NCBI GenBank assembly: GCA_913058395.1 | Contig: CAJXQI010000031.1 | Span: forward strand, 1 to 32,743 | DNA from: an uncultured Colwellia sp. | Lineage (GTDB): Bacteria; Pseudomonadota; Gammaproteobacteria; Enterobacterales; Alteromonadaceae | Length of the DNA stretch: 32,743 nucleotides | Direction of reading: 5' to 3' | In this document: piece after piece, positions 1 to 8,291 of the stretch | Layout: each line of letters begins with the position of its first letter | How positions within the stretch are numbered: the first letter of the stretch is position 1 | Notes under the pieces: generated by a model | The model's input: the letters and a program-made list of their open reading frames with translations, nothing else | Database searches by the model: none | What the model was told of the DNA's origin: nothing | Made by a program: the position numbers and the translations under genes

Positions 1-50
1 GTGACATTCACGTTGGCAACGTGATGCTCTACCAGCTGAGCTACAGCCGC
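1..50 (-). tRNA. glyW: tRNA-Gly (GCC anticodon), 3' part outside the window
   Basis: Read on the minus strand from base 50, the sequence gives an acceptor strand GCGGCTG, a D-arm containing TAGCTCAGCTGGTAGAGC, and an anticodon stem TCACG/CGTGA around the loop TTGCCAA, so the anticodon is GCC (glycine). Only the first 50 nt are present; the variable loop, T-arm and acceptor 3' strand lie beyond the left edge. E. coli has the same order uvrY-uvrC-pgsA-glyW, followed by cysT and leuZ, so a small tRNA cluster may continue to the left. The symbol is by analogy with that synteny. Confidence 0.9.
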
Positions 51-83
51 TTCATCTGCTGACTCCCTGTCAACTGGGAACGC

Positions 84-111
84 ATTCTACATTGAAAAAC
101 CGATGAGTCAA
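84..111 (-). promoter_or_regulatory. Sigma70 promoter of the tRNA-Gly transcript
   Basis: On the minus strand, TTGACT (106-111) and TAGAAT (84-89) are separated by 16 nt, with a TG just before the -10 hexamer. The -10 is followed by the GC-rich discriminator GCGTTCCC, the usual layout of stringently controlled stable-RNA promoters. The predicted start, near base 77, leaves a leader of about 27 nt before the tRNA. Assigned by eye. Confidence 0.6.
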
Positions 112-208
112 CCATTTAATTTCAATTTTATTTCGACTGCTTAAAAAGCGACTCATCTGGTGTTTTTTTAGCTAAAGCGAGGCTTTTTATAGCTAATTTT
201 ATCACTAA

Positions 209-787
209 CTACTTAGTTAGCTCTGGCCAAGCTGCTTTAAAGTAAACAATCATAGACCAAAAAGTAAGCACTGTGGCGATAGCATAAAAACTATATGCCG
301 CAAAAATTAATATTTCATGTGGAAATTCAAACAAAATTAACGGAATGTCGTAAGTTGGATACCAAATTAATCCCATAATGCCGAGCATTTGTGCTGCAGT
401 TTTATATTTACCTAATTGAGAAACTGCAATATCGTCTCTTTTTCCGCGAGAAGACATAAATTCTCGTAAGGCACTAATAAAAATTTCTCGAGAGATCATT
501 AAAATTGCCGATACTGATATCCACCAAACCTGTAGATCTTGAATTAAGATAACTAAAGCGGCAATTACCATGAGTTTGTCAGCTACGGGATCAATAAATG
601 CGCCAAATGCCGATGACTGGTTAAGTTTTCTTGCTAGGTAGCCATCTAAAGCATCGCTGATGGCCGCAAACCAAAATACCGCAAAAGCGCCAAAATGATT
701 CCATGATACCGGTAGATAAAATATTACGATAAAAACGGGAATTAAAATAATTCTGAATAATGTTATTTGGTTGGGGATTGTCCACAT
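209..787 (-). CDS. pgsA: CDP-diacylglycerol--glycerol-3-phosphate 3-phosphatidyltransferase
   Basis: Inner-membrane enzyme that joins glycerol-3-phosphate to CDP-diacylglycerol, the committed step to phosphatidylglycerol and cardiolipin. The 192-residue product carries the complete CDP-alcohol phosphotransferase motif D-x2-DG-x2-AR-x8-G-x3-D-x3-D: D45, D48, G49, A52, R53, G62, D66 and D70. Several hydrophobic segments surround it, including an N-terminal one starting WTIPNQITLFR, typical of PgsA. The length matches the family (about 180-200). It lies downstream of uvrC on the same strand with a 74-bp gap and upstream of tRNA-Gly, the conserved gammaproteobacterial order, so it is probably co-transcribed with uvrY-uvrC. 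Identification is secure. Confidence 0.96.
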   Translation of the reverse strand: MWTIPNQITLFRIILIPVFIVIFYLPVSWNHFGAFAVFWFAAISDALDGYLARKLNQSSAFGAFIDPVADKLMVIAALVILIQDLQVWWISVSAILMISREIFISALREFMSSRGKRDDIAVSQLGKYKTAAQMLGIMGLIWYPTYDIPLILFEFPHEILIFAAYSFYAIATVLTFWSMIVYFKAAWPELTK

Positions 788-861
788 AGTATTTCTAATA
801 CTCTTATCTTTATTTTATCAAAAATGAATGGTGCTGTTACACATTTTACACAGATCACGTT

Positions 862-2715
862 CTAATTGTCATGCAAGGCATCATAAATATTTTCTGCTAA
901 TAATTTACTGATCCCCGGCACTTTTTCTAATGTTGCTTTATCTGCTTTTAGTACTTCTTGTAATCCACCTAAGTATTGTAAAAGCGCTTGTCTTTTCTTA
1001 GCCCCTATTCCAGGAATAGTCTCCAATGTTGATTTTTTACTGGCCTTTTGTCTTTTTGCTCGATGACCCGTAATTGCGAACCGATGCGATTCATCTCGAA
1101 TATGTTGTACTAGATGTAATGCTGGTGATGTCGCAGGCAAAGAAATCAATTGATGGCTACCCGCTAGAATTAGCGTCTCTAGTCCAGGCTTTCTAGACTC
1201 ACCTTTAGCAACACCGACAAGTAAAGGTGTTTTCACTTTCTCTACGCCGGCAAAGAACTCTTCTGCTTTAGACAACTGCCCTTTACCACCATCGATAAAG
1301 ATAATATCAGGCATCTTTTCTTCACTTGTCACCTTGCTATAGCGTTTATCTAACGCAAAGGCCATGGCGGCATAATCATCACCGGGTGTAATGCCATGCA
1401 CATTATAACGTCGGTAATCACTTTTTAACGGCCCTTCTTGGTCAAAAACCACATTAGACGCCACAGTTTGCTGCCCCATGGTATGGCTAATATCAAAACA
1501 CTCAATACGAGAAATGCCATTAGTTAATTCAAACACCTCATTTAATGCCGAGAATCTCGCTTGCATGGACTCCTTATGGCTATTCTTGGTCATCAATGCA
1601 GTTTGGGCATTGGTACAAGCTAATTTAATATATTGCGCACGCTCAGTACGAACATTATGAGAGATTTTAACCTCATGCTCTGCCTGGGCACTCATCACCT
1701 CGAGAATATCGTCTATATGTTCTATTGCTTGAGGAATAATAATTTCTTTTGGTATTGCCCCTGCGTTCATTTCATTACCAACATAATGCTGAGTAATAAA
1801 AGCCGCCAATATTTCACCATCGCTGGTTTCAGCTGGTACAGTAGGAAAATAGCTTTTACTGCCAAGAATTTTTTGTTCTCGTACAAACAATAAATGAATA
1901 CAAGCTTGCGATTTATGTCGATACAAACCGATAATATCCATTTCAGCGGCACTACCACTGACAAACTGTTGTTGCTGTACTTTTCTTAGCGTTACAATTT
2001 GGTCGCGATATTTTGCCGCATGCTCAAAGTTTAATTCCTTGCTTGCGACATCCATCTTTTCAACTAAATAGTCAATAACCGCCGAGCTTTTGCCTTTAAG
2101 AAATAGCTTCGCAAGCTGAACTTGTTGCTGATAATCGTCTAGCGATATTTTATCTACACAAGGTGCTGAACATCTGCCTAATTGATGCTGCAAGCAAGGG
2201 CGACTACGCGCACGATAATAGCTATCCTCACATTGTCGCAGCGGAAAAAGCTTCTGCATTAAGCGCAAGCTTTCCCAAACTGCACCTACCGTTGGATAAG
2301 GCCCGAAATAATCACCTTTTATTTTTTTACCACCACGATGCAGTCCAAGTTTTGGATGTTTATGATCGGTGATCAGTAAGTAAGGATATGATTTATCATC
2401 TCGCAGTAAAATATTGTATTTAGGTTGGTATTTCTTAATATAGTTATTTTCGAGGATCAGTGCTTCACCCTCGGTATGTGTAACAGTAACGTCAATTGCC
2501 GCTATTTGTTTAACAAGTGCGCGGGTTTTATTACTGCCAACATCTTTTCGAAAATAGCTTACGAGACGTTTTTTCAGTTGTTTAGCTTTGCCGACATATA
2601 TTACCGTTTGGGTGCTATCGTACATACGATAGACCCCGGCTTGTTCAGATACGGCAGCTAGAAAGGCTTTATGATCAAATGCTAATACTTCATTTGATGG
2701 GAGATCTTCAGACAA
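862..2715 (-). CDS. uvrC: Excinuclease ABC subunit C
   Basis: UvrC makes the dual incisions of nucleotide excision repair after being recruited by UvrB at a lesion. The 617-residue product has an N-terminal GIY-YIG nuclease domain (about residues 24-102, with GVYRMYD and IYVGKAK), a cysteine cluster near 175-187, a UvrB-interacting UVR segment near 210-245 (NFEHAAKYRDQI), the RNase H-like 5' nuclease domain (ECFDISHTMG, FIDGGKGQL), and C-terminal helix-hairpin-helix motifs (ETIPGIGAKKRQALL, KVPGISKLLAENIY). The start is a TTG at 2715; no other ATG, GTG or TTG occurs between it and the conserved FDHKAFL segment. The uvrY stop is 2 bp upstream, so the two are probably translationally coupled, and no strong Shine-Dalgarno is visible. 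Confidence 0.97.
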   Translation of the reverse strand: MSEDLPSNEVLAFDHKAFLAAVSEQAGVYRMYDSTQTVIYVGKAKQLKKRLVSYFRKDVGSNKTRALVKQIAAIDVTVTHTEGEALILENNYIKKYQPKYNILLRDDKSYPYLLITDHKHPKLGLHRGGKKIKGDYFGPYPTVGAVWESLRLMQKLFPLRQCEDSYYRARSRPCLQHQLGRCSAPCVDKISLDDYQQQVQLAKLFLKGKSSAVIDYLVEKMDVASKELNFEHAAKYRDQIVTLRKVQQQQFVSGSAAEMDIIGLYRHKSQACIHLLFVREQKILGSKSYFPTVPAETSDGEILAAFITQHYVGNEMNAGAIPKEIIIPQAIEHIDDILEVMSAQAEHEVKISHNVRTERAQYIKLACTNAQTALMTKNSHKESMQARFSALNEVFELTNGISRIECFDISHTMGQQTVASNVVFDQEGPLKSDYRRYNVHGITPGDDYAAMAFALDKRYSKVTSEEKMPDIIFIDGGKGQLSKAEEFFAGVEKVKTPLLVGVAKGESRKPGLETLILAGSHQLISLPATSPALHLVQHIRDESHRFAITGHRAKRQKASKKSTLETIPGIGAKKRQALLQYLGGLQEVLKADKATLEKVPGISKLLAENIYDALHDN

Positions 2716-2717
2716 TG

Positions 2718-3362
2718 CTATAAGACTTCGGTTTTCAACATTCCGTGGCGAATAGCCAAATGCGTTAACTCAACATCATTCCCAACATTAAGTTTTTCAA
2801 ACATCCGGTAACGGTAACTGTTAATGGTTTTAGTACTCAATACTAATTGCTCTGAAATATCAGGGACTTTCTCACCACGTGTTATCATCAGCATGATTTG
2901 TAATTCACGCTCAGAAAGGCTACTGAATGGGTTTTCATCAGCAGATTTAAATTGACTTAAGGCCATCTGTTGAGCAATTTCAGGAGTAATGTAACGTTGA
3001 CCGCTATTTACTGCACGTATAGCGTTGATCATTTCATCCGGGCCAGCACCTTTAGTCAGGTAACCTGCAGCACCAATTTGCATTACTTTCGTTGGAATTG
3101 GGTCTTCACTGTATACCGTAAGTACAATGACTTTAACATCAGGTGCATAGCGAATAATTTTCTTTGTGGCTTCTAAGCCACCAATGCCAGGCATGTTCAT
3201 GTCCATTAGCACAACATTAGGCTCAGTTTTTCGACAAAACTGTACAGCTTCTTCGCCCGTTTTAGCTTCACCAATAACCTTAAGCCCTTTTACTTCGTCT
3301 AGGATTTTTCGTATTCCAGTACGAACTAACTCATGGTCATCAACTAACAAAACATTTATCAA
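2718..3362 (-). CDS. uvrY: UvrY/GacA-family response regulator
   Basis: Two-component response regulator (partner BarA/GacS) that activates the small RNAs titrating CsrA/RsmA. The 214-residue protein has a receiver domain (VLLVDDHELV acid pocket, phospho-acceptor Asp in VVLMDMNMPG near D54, Lys in GYLTKGA) and a C-terminal LuxR-type helix-turn-helix (SLSERELQIMLM, STKTINSYRYRMFEKL). It closely follows E. coli UvrY as I recall it, including the ending ELTHLAIRHG. The start is TTG at 3362, giving the family-typical MINVLLVDDHELV; AAGG lies about 10 nt upstream. It is the first gene of the uvrY-uvrC-pgsA run. No sensor kinase gene is present in the window. Confidence 0.95.
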   Translation of the reverse strand: MINVLLVDDHELVRTGIRKILDEVKGLKVIGEAKTGEEAVQFCRKTEPNVVLMDMNMPGIGGLEATKKIIRYAPDVKVIVLTVYSEDPIPTKVMQIGAAGYLTKGAGPDEMINAIRAVNSGQRYITPEIAQQMALSQFKSADENPFSSLSERELQIMLMITRGEKVPDISEQLVLSTKTINSYRYRMFEKLNVGNDVELTHLAIRHGMLKTEVL

Positions 3363-3497
3363 CGTAAAATACCTTATATTTACTTAAGAAACAGCGCAAT
3401 ATTTAGCAAAAAGAATATAGCTAATTGCACTTTAACACAATCTAAATTGCGCTTTTTATCTATTTAAGTTACTTATCAAACTTAAAATTGTTTATTA

Positions 3498-3752
3498 CTA
3501 TAGTTCGTTCTTATTTAACCAGCTATTTAACAAGCCAATTTGACCATTTTTATAGGCAGCGTATGTTAGTCGAACTGCATTACTCAAAATAATACTATCA
3601 TTCCACTTTGTTTGCTCGGCAATTAATTCGTAGCATTTTTGTGCTTCCGGTGACAAGTAACCACGCATTTCTTTTTTACCACGATCTTTTTGTCGTTCTC
3701 GATAACGCTTTTGCTTCTCTGCATTGGTTAATGCTTTCTTTTTTATATTCAT
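3498..3752 (-). CDS. Small ribbon-helix-helix-like putative DNA-binding protein
   Basis: An 84-residue, strongly basic protein of unknown function. An N-terminal charged stretch (TNAEKQKRYRERQKDRGKK) precedes a possible beta strand KEMRGYL and two predicted helices (SPEAQKCYELIAEQ; SIILSNAVRLTYAAYK). This resembles the layout of CopB/RepA2-type plasmid replication regulators, which have LSDAEKQR followed by a KVFL strand and two helices; that is a pattern comparison, not a search result. The start was chosen at ATG 3752 because AAGGT lies upstream and the 20 extra residues of the longer frame look non-coding. It is divergent from fabA, and the 176-bp gap holds the fabA operators. It could be a transcriptional regulator; its target is unknown. 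Confidence 0.7.
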   Translation of the reverse strand: MNIKKKALTNAEKQKRYRERQKDRGKKEMRGYLSPEAQKCYELIAEQTKWNDSIILSNAVRLTYAAYKNGQIGLLNSWLNKNEL

Positions 3753-3850
3753 CAATACCTTACCTTTTAAAAACTGAATAACCACACAGTTACGCTGAGC
3801 CGATTCTGACAAAATATAGAGCCTTTGTTAAGTGAAAGCTGTATTTATTT

Positions 3851-3867
3851 AACTGTTCGGAGTTGTT
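3851..3867 (+). promoter_or_regulatory. FadR activator site of fabA
   Basis: AACTGTTCGGAGTTGTT differs at only 2 of 17 positions from the E. coli fabA FadR site as I remember it (AACTGATCGGACTTGTT). It overlaps the -35 region, the position from which FadR activates fabA in E. coli. FadR itself is encoded at 29451-30161. Confidence 0.72.
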
Positions 3868-3891
3868 TAGCGTACAACTGTTCGCTAAAGT
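3863..3891 (+). promoter_or_regulatory. fabA promoter core
   Basis: -35 TTGTTT (3863-3868) and a weak -10 TAAAGT (3886-3891) are 17 nt apart. The same spacing and placement relative to the FadR and FabR sites occur in the E. coli fabA promoter, as recalled. The weak -10 fits an activator-dependent promoter. The expected start is about 30 nt before the fabA ATG. Confidence 0.6.
3866..3889 (+). promoter_or_regulatory. FabR operator in the fabA promoter
   Basis: A 24-bp near-perfect palindrome with arms TTTAGCG (3866-3872) and CGCTAAA (3883-3889). Its core AGCGTACAACTGTTCGCT fits the FabR consensus AGCGTACANNTGTTCGCT that I know from E. coli fabA and fabB. It occupies the spacer between -35 and -10, so a bound repressor would block polymerase. 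No fabR gene is in the window. Confidence 0.72.
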
Positions 3892-3928
3892 AACGCCTTT
3901 AAAATTCTCAATAGATGTAAGTGACCCC

Positions 3929-4444
3929 ATGGAACAACAAAATTCGTTCTCGAAAGAAGACCTAGTAAAAGCAGGTACTGGTGAAATGTTTGGTGCTGGT
4001 AACAGCCAATTGCCTTCTGACAACATGTTAATGATGGACAGAATTGTTAGTATTACTGACGATGGCGGCGAACATGGTAAAGGTGAAATCATCGCTGAAT
4101 TAGATATTAATCCAGATTTATGGTTCTTCGACTGTCACTTTAAGGGTGATCCGGTAATGCCTGGTTGTCTTGGTTTAGATGCTATGTGGCAATTAACTGG
4201 CTTTTTCTTGGCATGGTCAGGTGGTCCAGGCCACGGTCGCGCACTAGGTGTGGGCGAAGTTAAGTTTACGGGGCAAATTTTGCCAACAGCAAAGAAAGTT
4301 ACTTACAAAATTACCTTAAAGCGCGTTATTAAGCGTAAATTATTTATGGGTATCGCTGACGGTACTGTTTCTGTTGACGGTCGTGTAATTTACACCGCAA
4401 CAGACTTAAAAGTAGGTTTGTTCACAGATACTACCAAGTTTTAA
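3929..4444 (+). CDS. fabA: 3-hydroxyacyl-[acyl-carrier-protein] dehydratase/isomerase FabA
   Basis: Cytosolic hot-dog-fold enzyme that dehydrates 3-hydroxydecanoyl-ACP and isomerises trans-2- to cis-3-decenoyl-ACP, the branch point of anaerobic unsaturated fatty acid synthesis. The 171-residue product has the usual FabA length, the active-site segment [20 protein letters not shown] with catalytic His70 and Asp84, and [13 protein letters not shown] 3929 was chosen because it gives the family N terminus; the longer reading frame from 3863 would run through the promoter and both operators. The gene is monocistronic with a strong terminator downstream. Expression is probably activated by FadR and repressed by FabR. 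Confidence 0.97.
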   Translation: MEQQNSFSKEDLVKAGTGEMFGAGNSQLPSDNMLMMDRIVSITDDGGEHGKGEIIAELDINPDLWFFDCHFKGDPVMPGCLGLDAMWQLTGFFLAWSGGPGHGRALGVGEVKFTGQILPTAKKVTYKITLKRVIKRKLFMGIADGTVSVDGRVIYTATDLKVGLFTDTTKF

Positions 4445-4500
4445 TCACTAGCTGATTTAGCCTTACTTTATGAAAGGCTACTTGAGTGGAAGTTAAGTCA

Positions 4501-4531
4501 AAGCTTCTGAATTTATTCAGAAGCTTTTTTT
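4501..4531 (+). terminator. Rho-independent terminator of fabA
   Basis: A perfect 12-bp stem AAGCTTCTGAAT / ATTCAGAAGCTT (4501-4512 and 4515-4526) closes on a 2-nt loop and runs into seven T residues, 57 nt after the fabA stop. Confidence 0.85.
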
Positions 4532-4913
4532 GTGCCAGACTAAGACACACTTACTAATAGTTCTCCCCTTAATGATTAGCTGTAGCTGCCATAACAAATT
4601 GGTTTAACGCACATTCATTACCTGTCACTTTATCGAGAAAGCCTCAAATTCAGCTCATATATTAGCTATAAAAAGACTCCAACTTATTGTTGGAAGTGTC
4701 CAAATCAGGTCAAAAAAGCGCCCTACTAAAAAACACAGTCAAGCTGTAACTGACCTAGCAACAGAGACCAAATAAGGTGCTTTTTTGTTCCCCTGCGTAA
4801 ACTATACATTGCCAACTTATTGCAAATTTGTAACAATTTGAAAAAAGGAATTATCCTTAGGTGATAATAAGTTAGCTTAAGAGATAGTAAAATAATAATA
4901 TCGGAGTAGTAAA
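4532..4913. other. 382-bp intergenic region with a long inverted repeat
   Basis: No gene is recognised between the fabA terminator and the next start. It contains the inverted repeat AAAAAAGCGCC (4712-4722) / GGTGCTTTTTT (4776-4786), an 11-bp stem with one G-T pair and a 53-nt loop. The right arm ends in six T residues, so on the plus strand it could be the 3' end of a small transcript. The remainder is AT-rich and presumably holds the promoter of the gene at 4914. Confidence 0.5.
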
Positions 4914-7202
4914 TTGACGTTAAATAATTGTAGCTTATCTGTTTTAGCTACCGCCCTCATACTAGCAATGCAGCCAAGTATGGCGGAAGAAAATAGAGCT
5001 AAACTTGCACAGCTTGATATTCCTCATGTAAAACAAAGTATTAATGTTGATGGCGAATTAAGTGATGCTATGTGGCAACAAGCGCTCAACGTTCCTCTTG
5101 ATATTGTTAATAACCCTTGGAATAACAAACCTAGCCCCGTTAAAACCATGGTAAAAGTGGTCGAAAATGGTGAGTTTCTTTATATTTCCTTTATCGCACA
5201 AGACCCAAACCCTGAACTTATTCAGGGCTTTTTAGGTGACCGTGATAGCCGCTGGGGCGATGATTTGGTCGGTTTTAAGCTCGATACCTACAACAACCGT
5301 CGATTGAATTACGAGTTTTTTGTTAACCCCTACGGCGTACAACACGACAGTATTGCCAATGAAATGACTGGTGACTCAGATTCTGCATGGGATGGTATTT
5401 GGGAGTCTGCTGGTAAGGTTACCGAATCTGGCTTCCAAGTAGAAATCGCGATTCCTTATCATATACTAAATTTTAACGACAATAATGACGTTAAAACATG
5501 GGCAATGGAGCTTATTAGGTTATACCCGCGTGATGCGCGTTTACGTATATCGCACATAGAACTTAATCGAGATAATCCCTGCTGGTTATGTCAAATGCCA
5601 GAAGTCATTGGTTTTAAAGAAGCTAAAGCCAGTAAAAATTTAATGTTGACGCCAACATTAGTCGCTAATAGAAATGAAAAACGAAATATTTTTAGTGCAA
5701 ATGATGATTGGCATAGCGAAAACGATGTTGACGCCGGACTTGATCTTCGTTGGGGTATTAATGCAAATACGCTTTTAAATGTTACCGTAAACCCTGACTT
5801 TTCTAATGTCGAATCAGATGCAGGCCAATTAAGCGTAAATAAAACATTTTCATTGTTTTATGATGAAAAACGTCAATTCTTTGTTGAAAATTCTGAGTAT
5901 TTTTCCAGTAACTTTGATTTAGTTTACACGCGAAATATTGCTGATCCAGAATATGGCGCCAAACTTACTGGCACTCAAGGTGATCACAGTTATGGTGCGT
6001 TCATGACTAATGATACACAAACCAATATCATATTGCCGGGCAACACTGGCTCTAGATTAATTTCTTTACAAGAAGAAAGTGAATCAGGCGCGATAAAATA
6101 TCGTTATGATGTCAACGAAGACCTATCTTTTGGCGTCATTAGCACACTACGACAGACTGATAATTATCATAACTATGTTTCAGGTATTGATTCTAAATTC
6201 CGTTTAAACGATTCTAACTCTTTCCAAGCACAAGTACTTTTTTCTGATACTCAAGATTCAGCAAATATGACCTTAAGTGGCAACGAAGAAGAGTTTACCG
6301 ATCAAGCATTTAAAATTGAATATGAACACGAGTCAGAATATTGGGAAGTTGATGCCCAACACCAAGAAATTGGTCAAAGCTTTCGTGCTGATTTAGGCTT
6401 TATGCCTCGCGCTGATTATCAAAAAAGTAAAGTATTGGTTAATCGACTATTTTATGGCGAGCCAGAGAACATTTGGCAAGAAATGAAGTTTGCCGGCCAA
6501 TGGCAAATTCTACACAATGAAAATGGCGAGTTATTAGAGCGTTCAGTTTCCAGTAGTTTTAACATTGATGGGCCTATGCTCTCTTTTGTAGATGTAATGA
6601 TTGTTGCAGCAGACAAAGTTGGCTTACGTCGACATGAGTTAGATAGTAGTTTAGCGATTGATAATAGTATTGATGGCAACACAAAACGCTTTCAAGAAAA
6701 CCAAGCGGTAATATACGGTACGATTCAACCAACACCACAAATTTCAACGGAATTGGAATTAACCATAGGTGATAAAATTGATTACGATAACGACAGATTA
6801 GGCGATATTACCTCAATTTATGGCAACATAAGCTATAACGTGAATAAGCATTTAGAATTTGACTTCTCACACACTTACAGTGATTTAGAAGCAGAAGGAG
6901 CTAATGTTTACACCGAAAATTTGACAGAATTGCGCGTTTCATACCAATTTAATATTAATAGCTATCTTAAATTTAATATCGTTTACACTGACATTGATTT
7001 CAATTTAGAAAACAATGCTGCGGCATATACAACAAAAGATAATCGTCTTTCAACACAGCTCATCTATGCTTATAAATTAAATCCTCAAACAGTTTTCTAC
7101 CTCGGTTACTCTGATAATAGTTATCAAGATGATAGTTTGAAAAGTTTAGAGCGCAGTCAACGCACAGTTTACAGCAAAATTAGTTATGCGTGGTTACCTT
7201 AA
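4914..7202 (+). CDS. DUF5916 protein with N-terminal CBM9-like domain, probable outer-membrane barrel
   Basis: A 762-residue exported protein of unknown substrate. Residues 1-24 form a signal peptide (LSVLATALILAMQPSMA). About 35-220 is a CBM9-like beta-sandwich (SINVDGELSDAMWQQA, DDLVGFKLDTYNNRR, YEFFVNPYGVQHD). The rest resembles the DUF5916 region, beginning NVTVNPDFSNVESDAGQLSVN and FYDEKRQFFVENSEYF, and is rich in alternating aromatic/polar strands down to a terminal YSKISYAWLP, typical of outer-membrane barrels. The start is TTG 4914 with GGAG 7 nt upstream; the first internal ATG would delete the signal peptide. In marine bacteria such proteins often sit near peptidases or TonB receptors, but nothing adjacent fixes a role here. 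Confidence 0.82.
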   Translation: MTLNNCSLSVLATALILAMQPSMAEENRAKLAQLDIPHVKQSINVDGELSDAMWQQALNVPLDIVNNPWNNKPSPVKTMVKVVENGEFLYISFIAQDPNPELIQGFLGDRDSRWGDDLVGFKLDTYNNRRLNYEFFVNPYGVQHDSIANEMTGDSDSAWDGIWESAGKVTESGFQVEIAIPYHILNFNDNNDVKTWAMELIRLYPRDARLRISHIELNRDNPCWLCQMPEVIGFKEAKASKNLMLTPTLVANRNEKRNIFSANDDWHSENDVDAGLDLRWGINANTLLNVTVNPDFSNVESDAGQLSVNKTFSLFYDEKRQFFVENSEYFSSNFDLVYTRNIADPEYGAKLTGTQGDHSYGAFMTNDTQTNIILPGNTGSRLISLQEESESGAIKYRYDVNEDLSFGVISTLRQTDNYHNYVSGIDSKFRLNDSNSFQAQVLFSDTQDSANMTLSGNEEEFTDQAFKIEYEHESEYWEVDAQHQEIGQSFRADLGFMPRADYQKSKVLVNRLFYGEPENIWQEMKFAGQWQILHNENGELLERSVSSSFNIDGPMLSFVDVMIVAADKVGLRRHELDSSLAIDNSIDGNTKRFQENQAVIYGTIQPTPQISTELELTIGDKIDYDNDRLGDITSIYGNISYNVNKHLEFDFSHTYSDLEAEGANVYTENLTELRVSYQFNINSYLKFNIVYTDIDFNLENNAAAYTTKDNRLSTQLIYAYKLNPQTVFYLGYSDNSYQDDSLKSLERSQRTVYSKISYAWLP

Positions 7203-7280
7203 CGTTTACATAGCAAGATATGCATGTCTATAAAGTAGTGGCTTAAAGTACCCTTAATGTAAATATAAAAAGCGGACAGT

Positions 7281-7330
7281 AAAAACGCTAAAGCAATGAT
7301 AAAGTAAAATTAATTGCTCTAGCTGTTTTT
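7281..7330 (+). terminator. Probable terminator after the DUF5916 gene
   Basis: Imperfect hairpin: AAAAACGCTAAAGCAAT (7281-7297) pairs with ATTGCTCTAGCTGTTTTT (7313-7330) with two internal mismatches, and the right arm ends in a T run. It lies 79 nt after the stop codon. Confidence 0.5.
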
Positions 7331-7382
7331 ATTGGACAAGCAATATCGCCTAGGTAAATGATTGCTTCAAGGAAAGAAAACA

Positions 7383-8213
7383 ATGCCAAATATAAATGTT
7401 TTAGCGTTTAAGTTACTAACGACATTTACGCTGATATTCTTAACATTTAATCAAGCCTATAGCCGTGAACTCGTTATATTCAGTTCAGACGCCCCTCCTC
7501 ATATGATTGCCGCAAATAATAGTGGTATTGATATCGACATTGTAAAAACAATTTTAACGGAAATGGGTCATAACATCAGTATTGAGTTTTCACCGCTAAA
7601 ACGTGCTATGGAACAAGTAAAGAAAAAGGAGGCTGATGTTTTTTTACCTACTTTCTTTCAAGAAGACAGCGATAACATTTTTATCTCTAACACTTTCATT
7701 CAATATCGCCCGATGATTTTTTCACTAAAAAAGAGTCGGTTAGCCATTAACAGCTTTACTGATTTAAAAGGTTTGCACATTGTTAGTTTTCAAGGTGCTA
7801 CGGGATATTTCGGTGAAGCGTTTCATCAAGCAACAAAACAAGCTAATTACACCGAACTACATGATATGTCGAAATTTCCAGGCATGTTATTAATGGAGCG
7901 ATATGATGCGATTGTATTAGACTATTACATTTTCTATTATTTTCTAAAGATGCACCAAGAACAAAGTGAGCTTGCAGGCAACAGCTTGTTTCCATTAGTC
8001 GATAACTATTCTTCACTCATTAAGCGACATGACTTAATACCTGAGGTTAATGCTTATGTTGGCTTTCATGATAAAACACTACGAGACAATTTTAATGTTA
8101 GGCTCAAAGCTTTTATTGAAGCTAACCGCCAGAATAAAATTATCGAAAAATATATTGGTACAATTAGCAGTCGAATATTCGCGTTAAACGCTCAATATCA
8201 TAGCGCAACTTAG
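7383..8213 (+). CDS. Periplasmic amino-acid-type solute-binding protein (SBP_bac_3 fold)
   Basis: A 276-residue periplasmic protein. The signal peptide is about residues 1-28 (KLLTTFTLIFLTFNQAYS), followed by a family-3 binding-protein fold: RELVIFSSDAPPHMIAANNSGIDIDIVKTIL, then PLKRAMEQVKKKEADVFLP, and a second lobe starting FTDLKGLHIVSFQGATGYF. ATG 7383 was chosen because AAGGAAAG ends 6 nt upstream; the longer TTG frame lacks this. No permease or ATPase gene is adjacent, so it may be an orphan receptor or signalling partner rather than part of an ABC importer. Its ligand cannot be deduced. It is a distant relative of the protein at 16645-17466. Confidence 0.8.
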   Translation: MPNINVLAFKLLTTFTLIFLTFNQAYSRELVIFSSDAPPHMIAANNSGIDIDIVKTILTEMGHNISIEFSPLKRAMEQVKKKEADVFLPTFFQEDSDNIFISNTFIQYRPMIFSLKKSRLAINSFTDLKGLHIVSFQGATGYFGEAFHQATKQANYTELHDMSKFPGMLLMERYDAIVLDYYIFYYFLKMHQEQSELAGNSLFPLVDNYSSLIKRHDLIPEVNAYVGFHDKTLRDNFNVRLKAFIEANRQNKIIEKYIGTISSRIFALNAQYHSAT

Positions 8214-8235
8214 CGTAAAAAAGTGTCGCTAATTT
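8210..8235 (+). terminator. Weak terminator-like hairpin after the solute-binding protein
   Basis: TTAGCG (8210-8215) and CGCTAA (8227-8232) form a 6-bp stem overlapping the stop codon, followed by TTTT. It is short, and a second terminator cannot be excluded in this convergent gap. Confidence 0.35.
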
Positions 8236-8291
8236 TCCACAGCACAAATTATAGAGTTCACTATTTCAACGCTCTTTAGCGCTAATTACAG

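Noticed and set aside
68-73. TTGACA on the minus strand just upstream of tRNA-Gly
   Set aside because: Its -10 would fall inside the tRNA. The TTGACT/TAGAAT pair further upstream has proper spacing and leaves a leader.
3863-3928. 22 extra N-terminal codons in frame with fabA
   Set aside because: The extension covers the FadR site, the promoter and the FabR palindrome, and FabA proteins start at the later ATG.
3790-4092. 100-codon minus-strand open frame over the fabA start
   Set aside because: Antisense shadow of fabA and its promoter, with no protein-like features.
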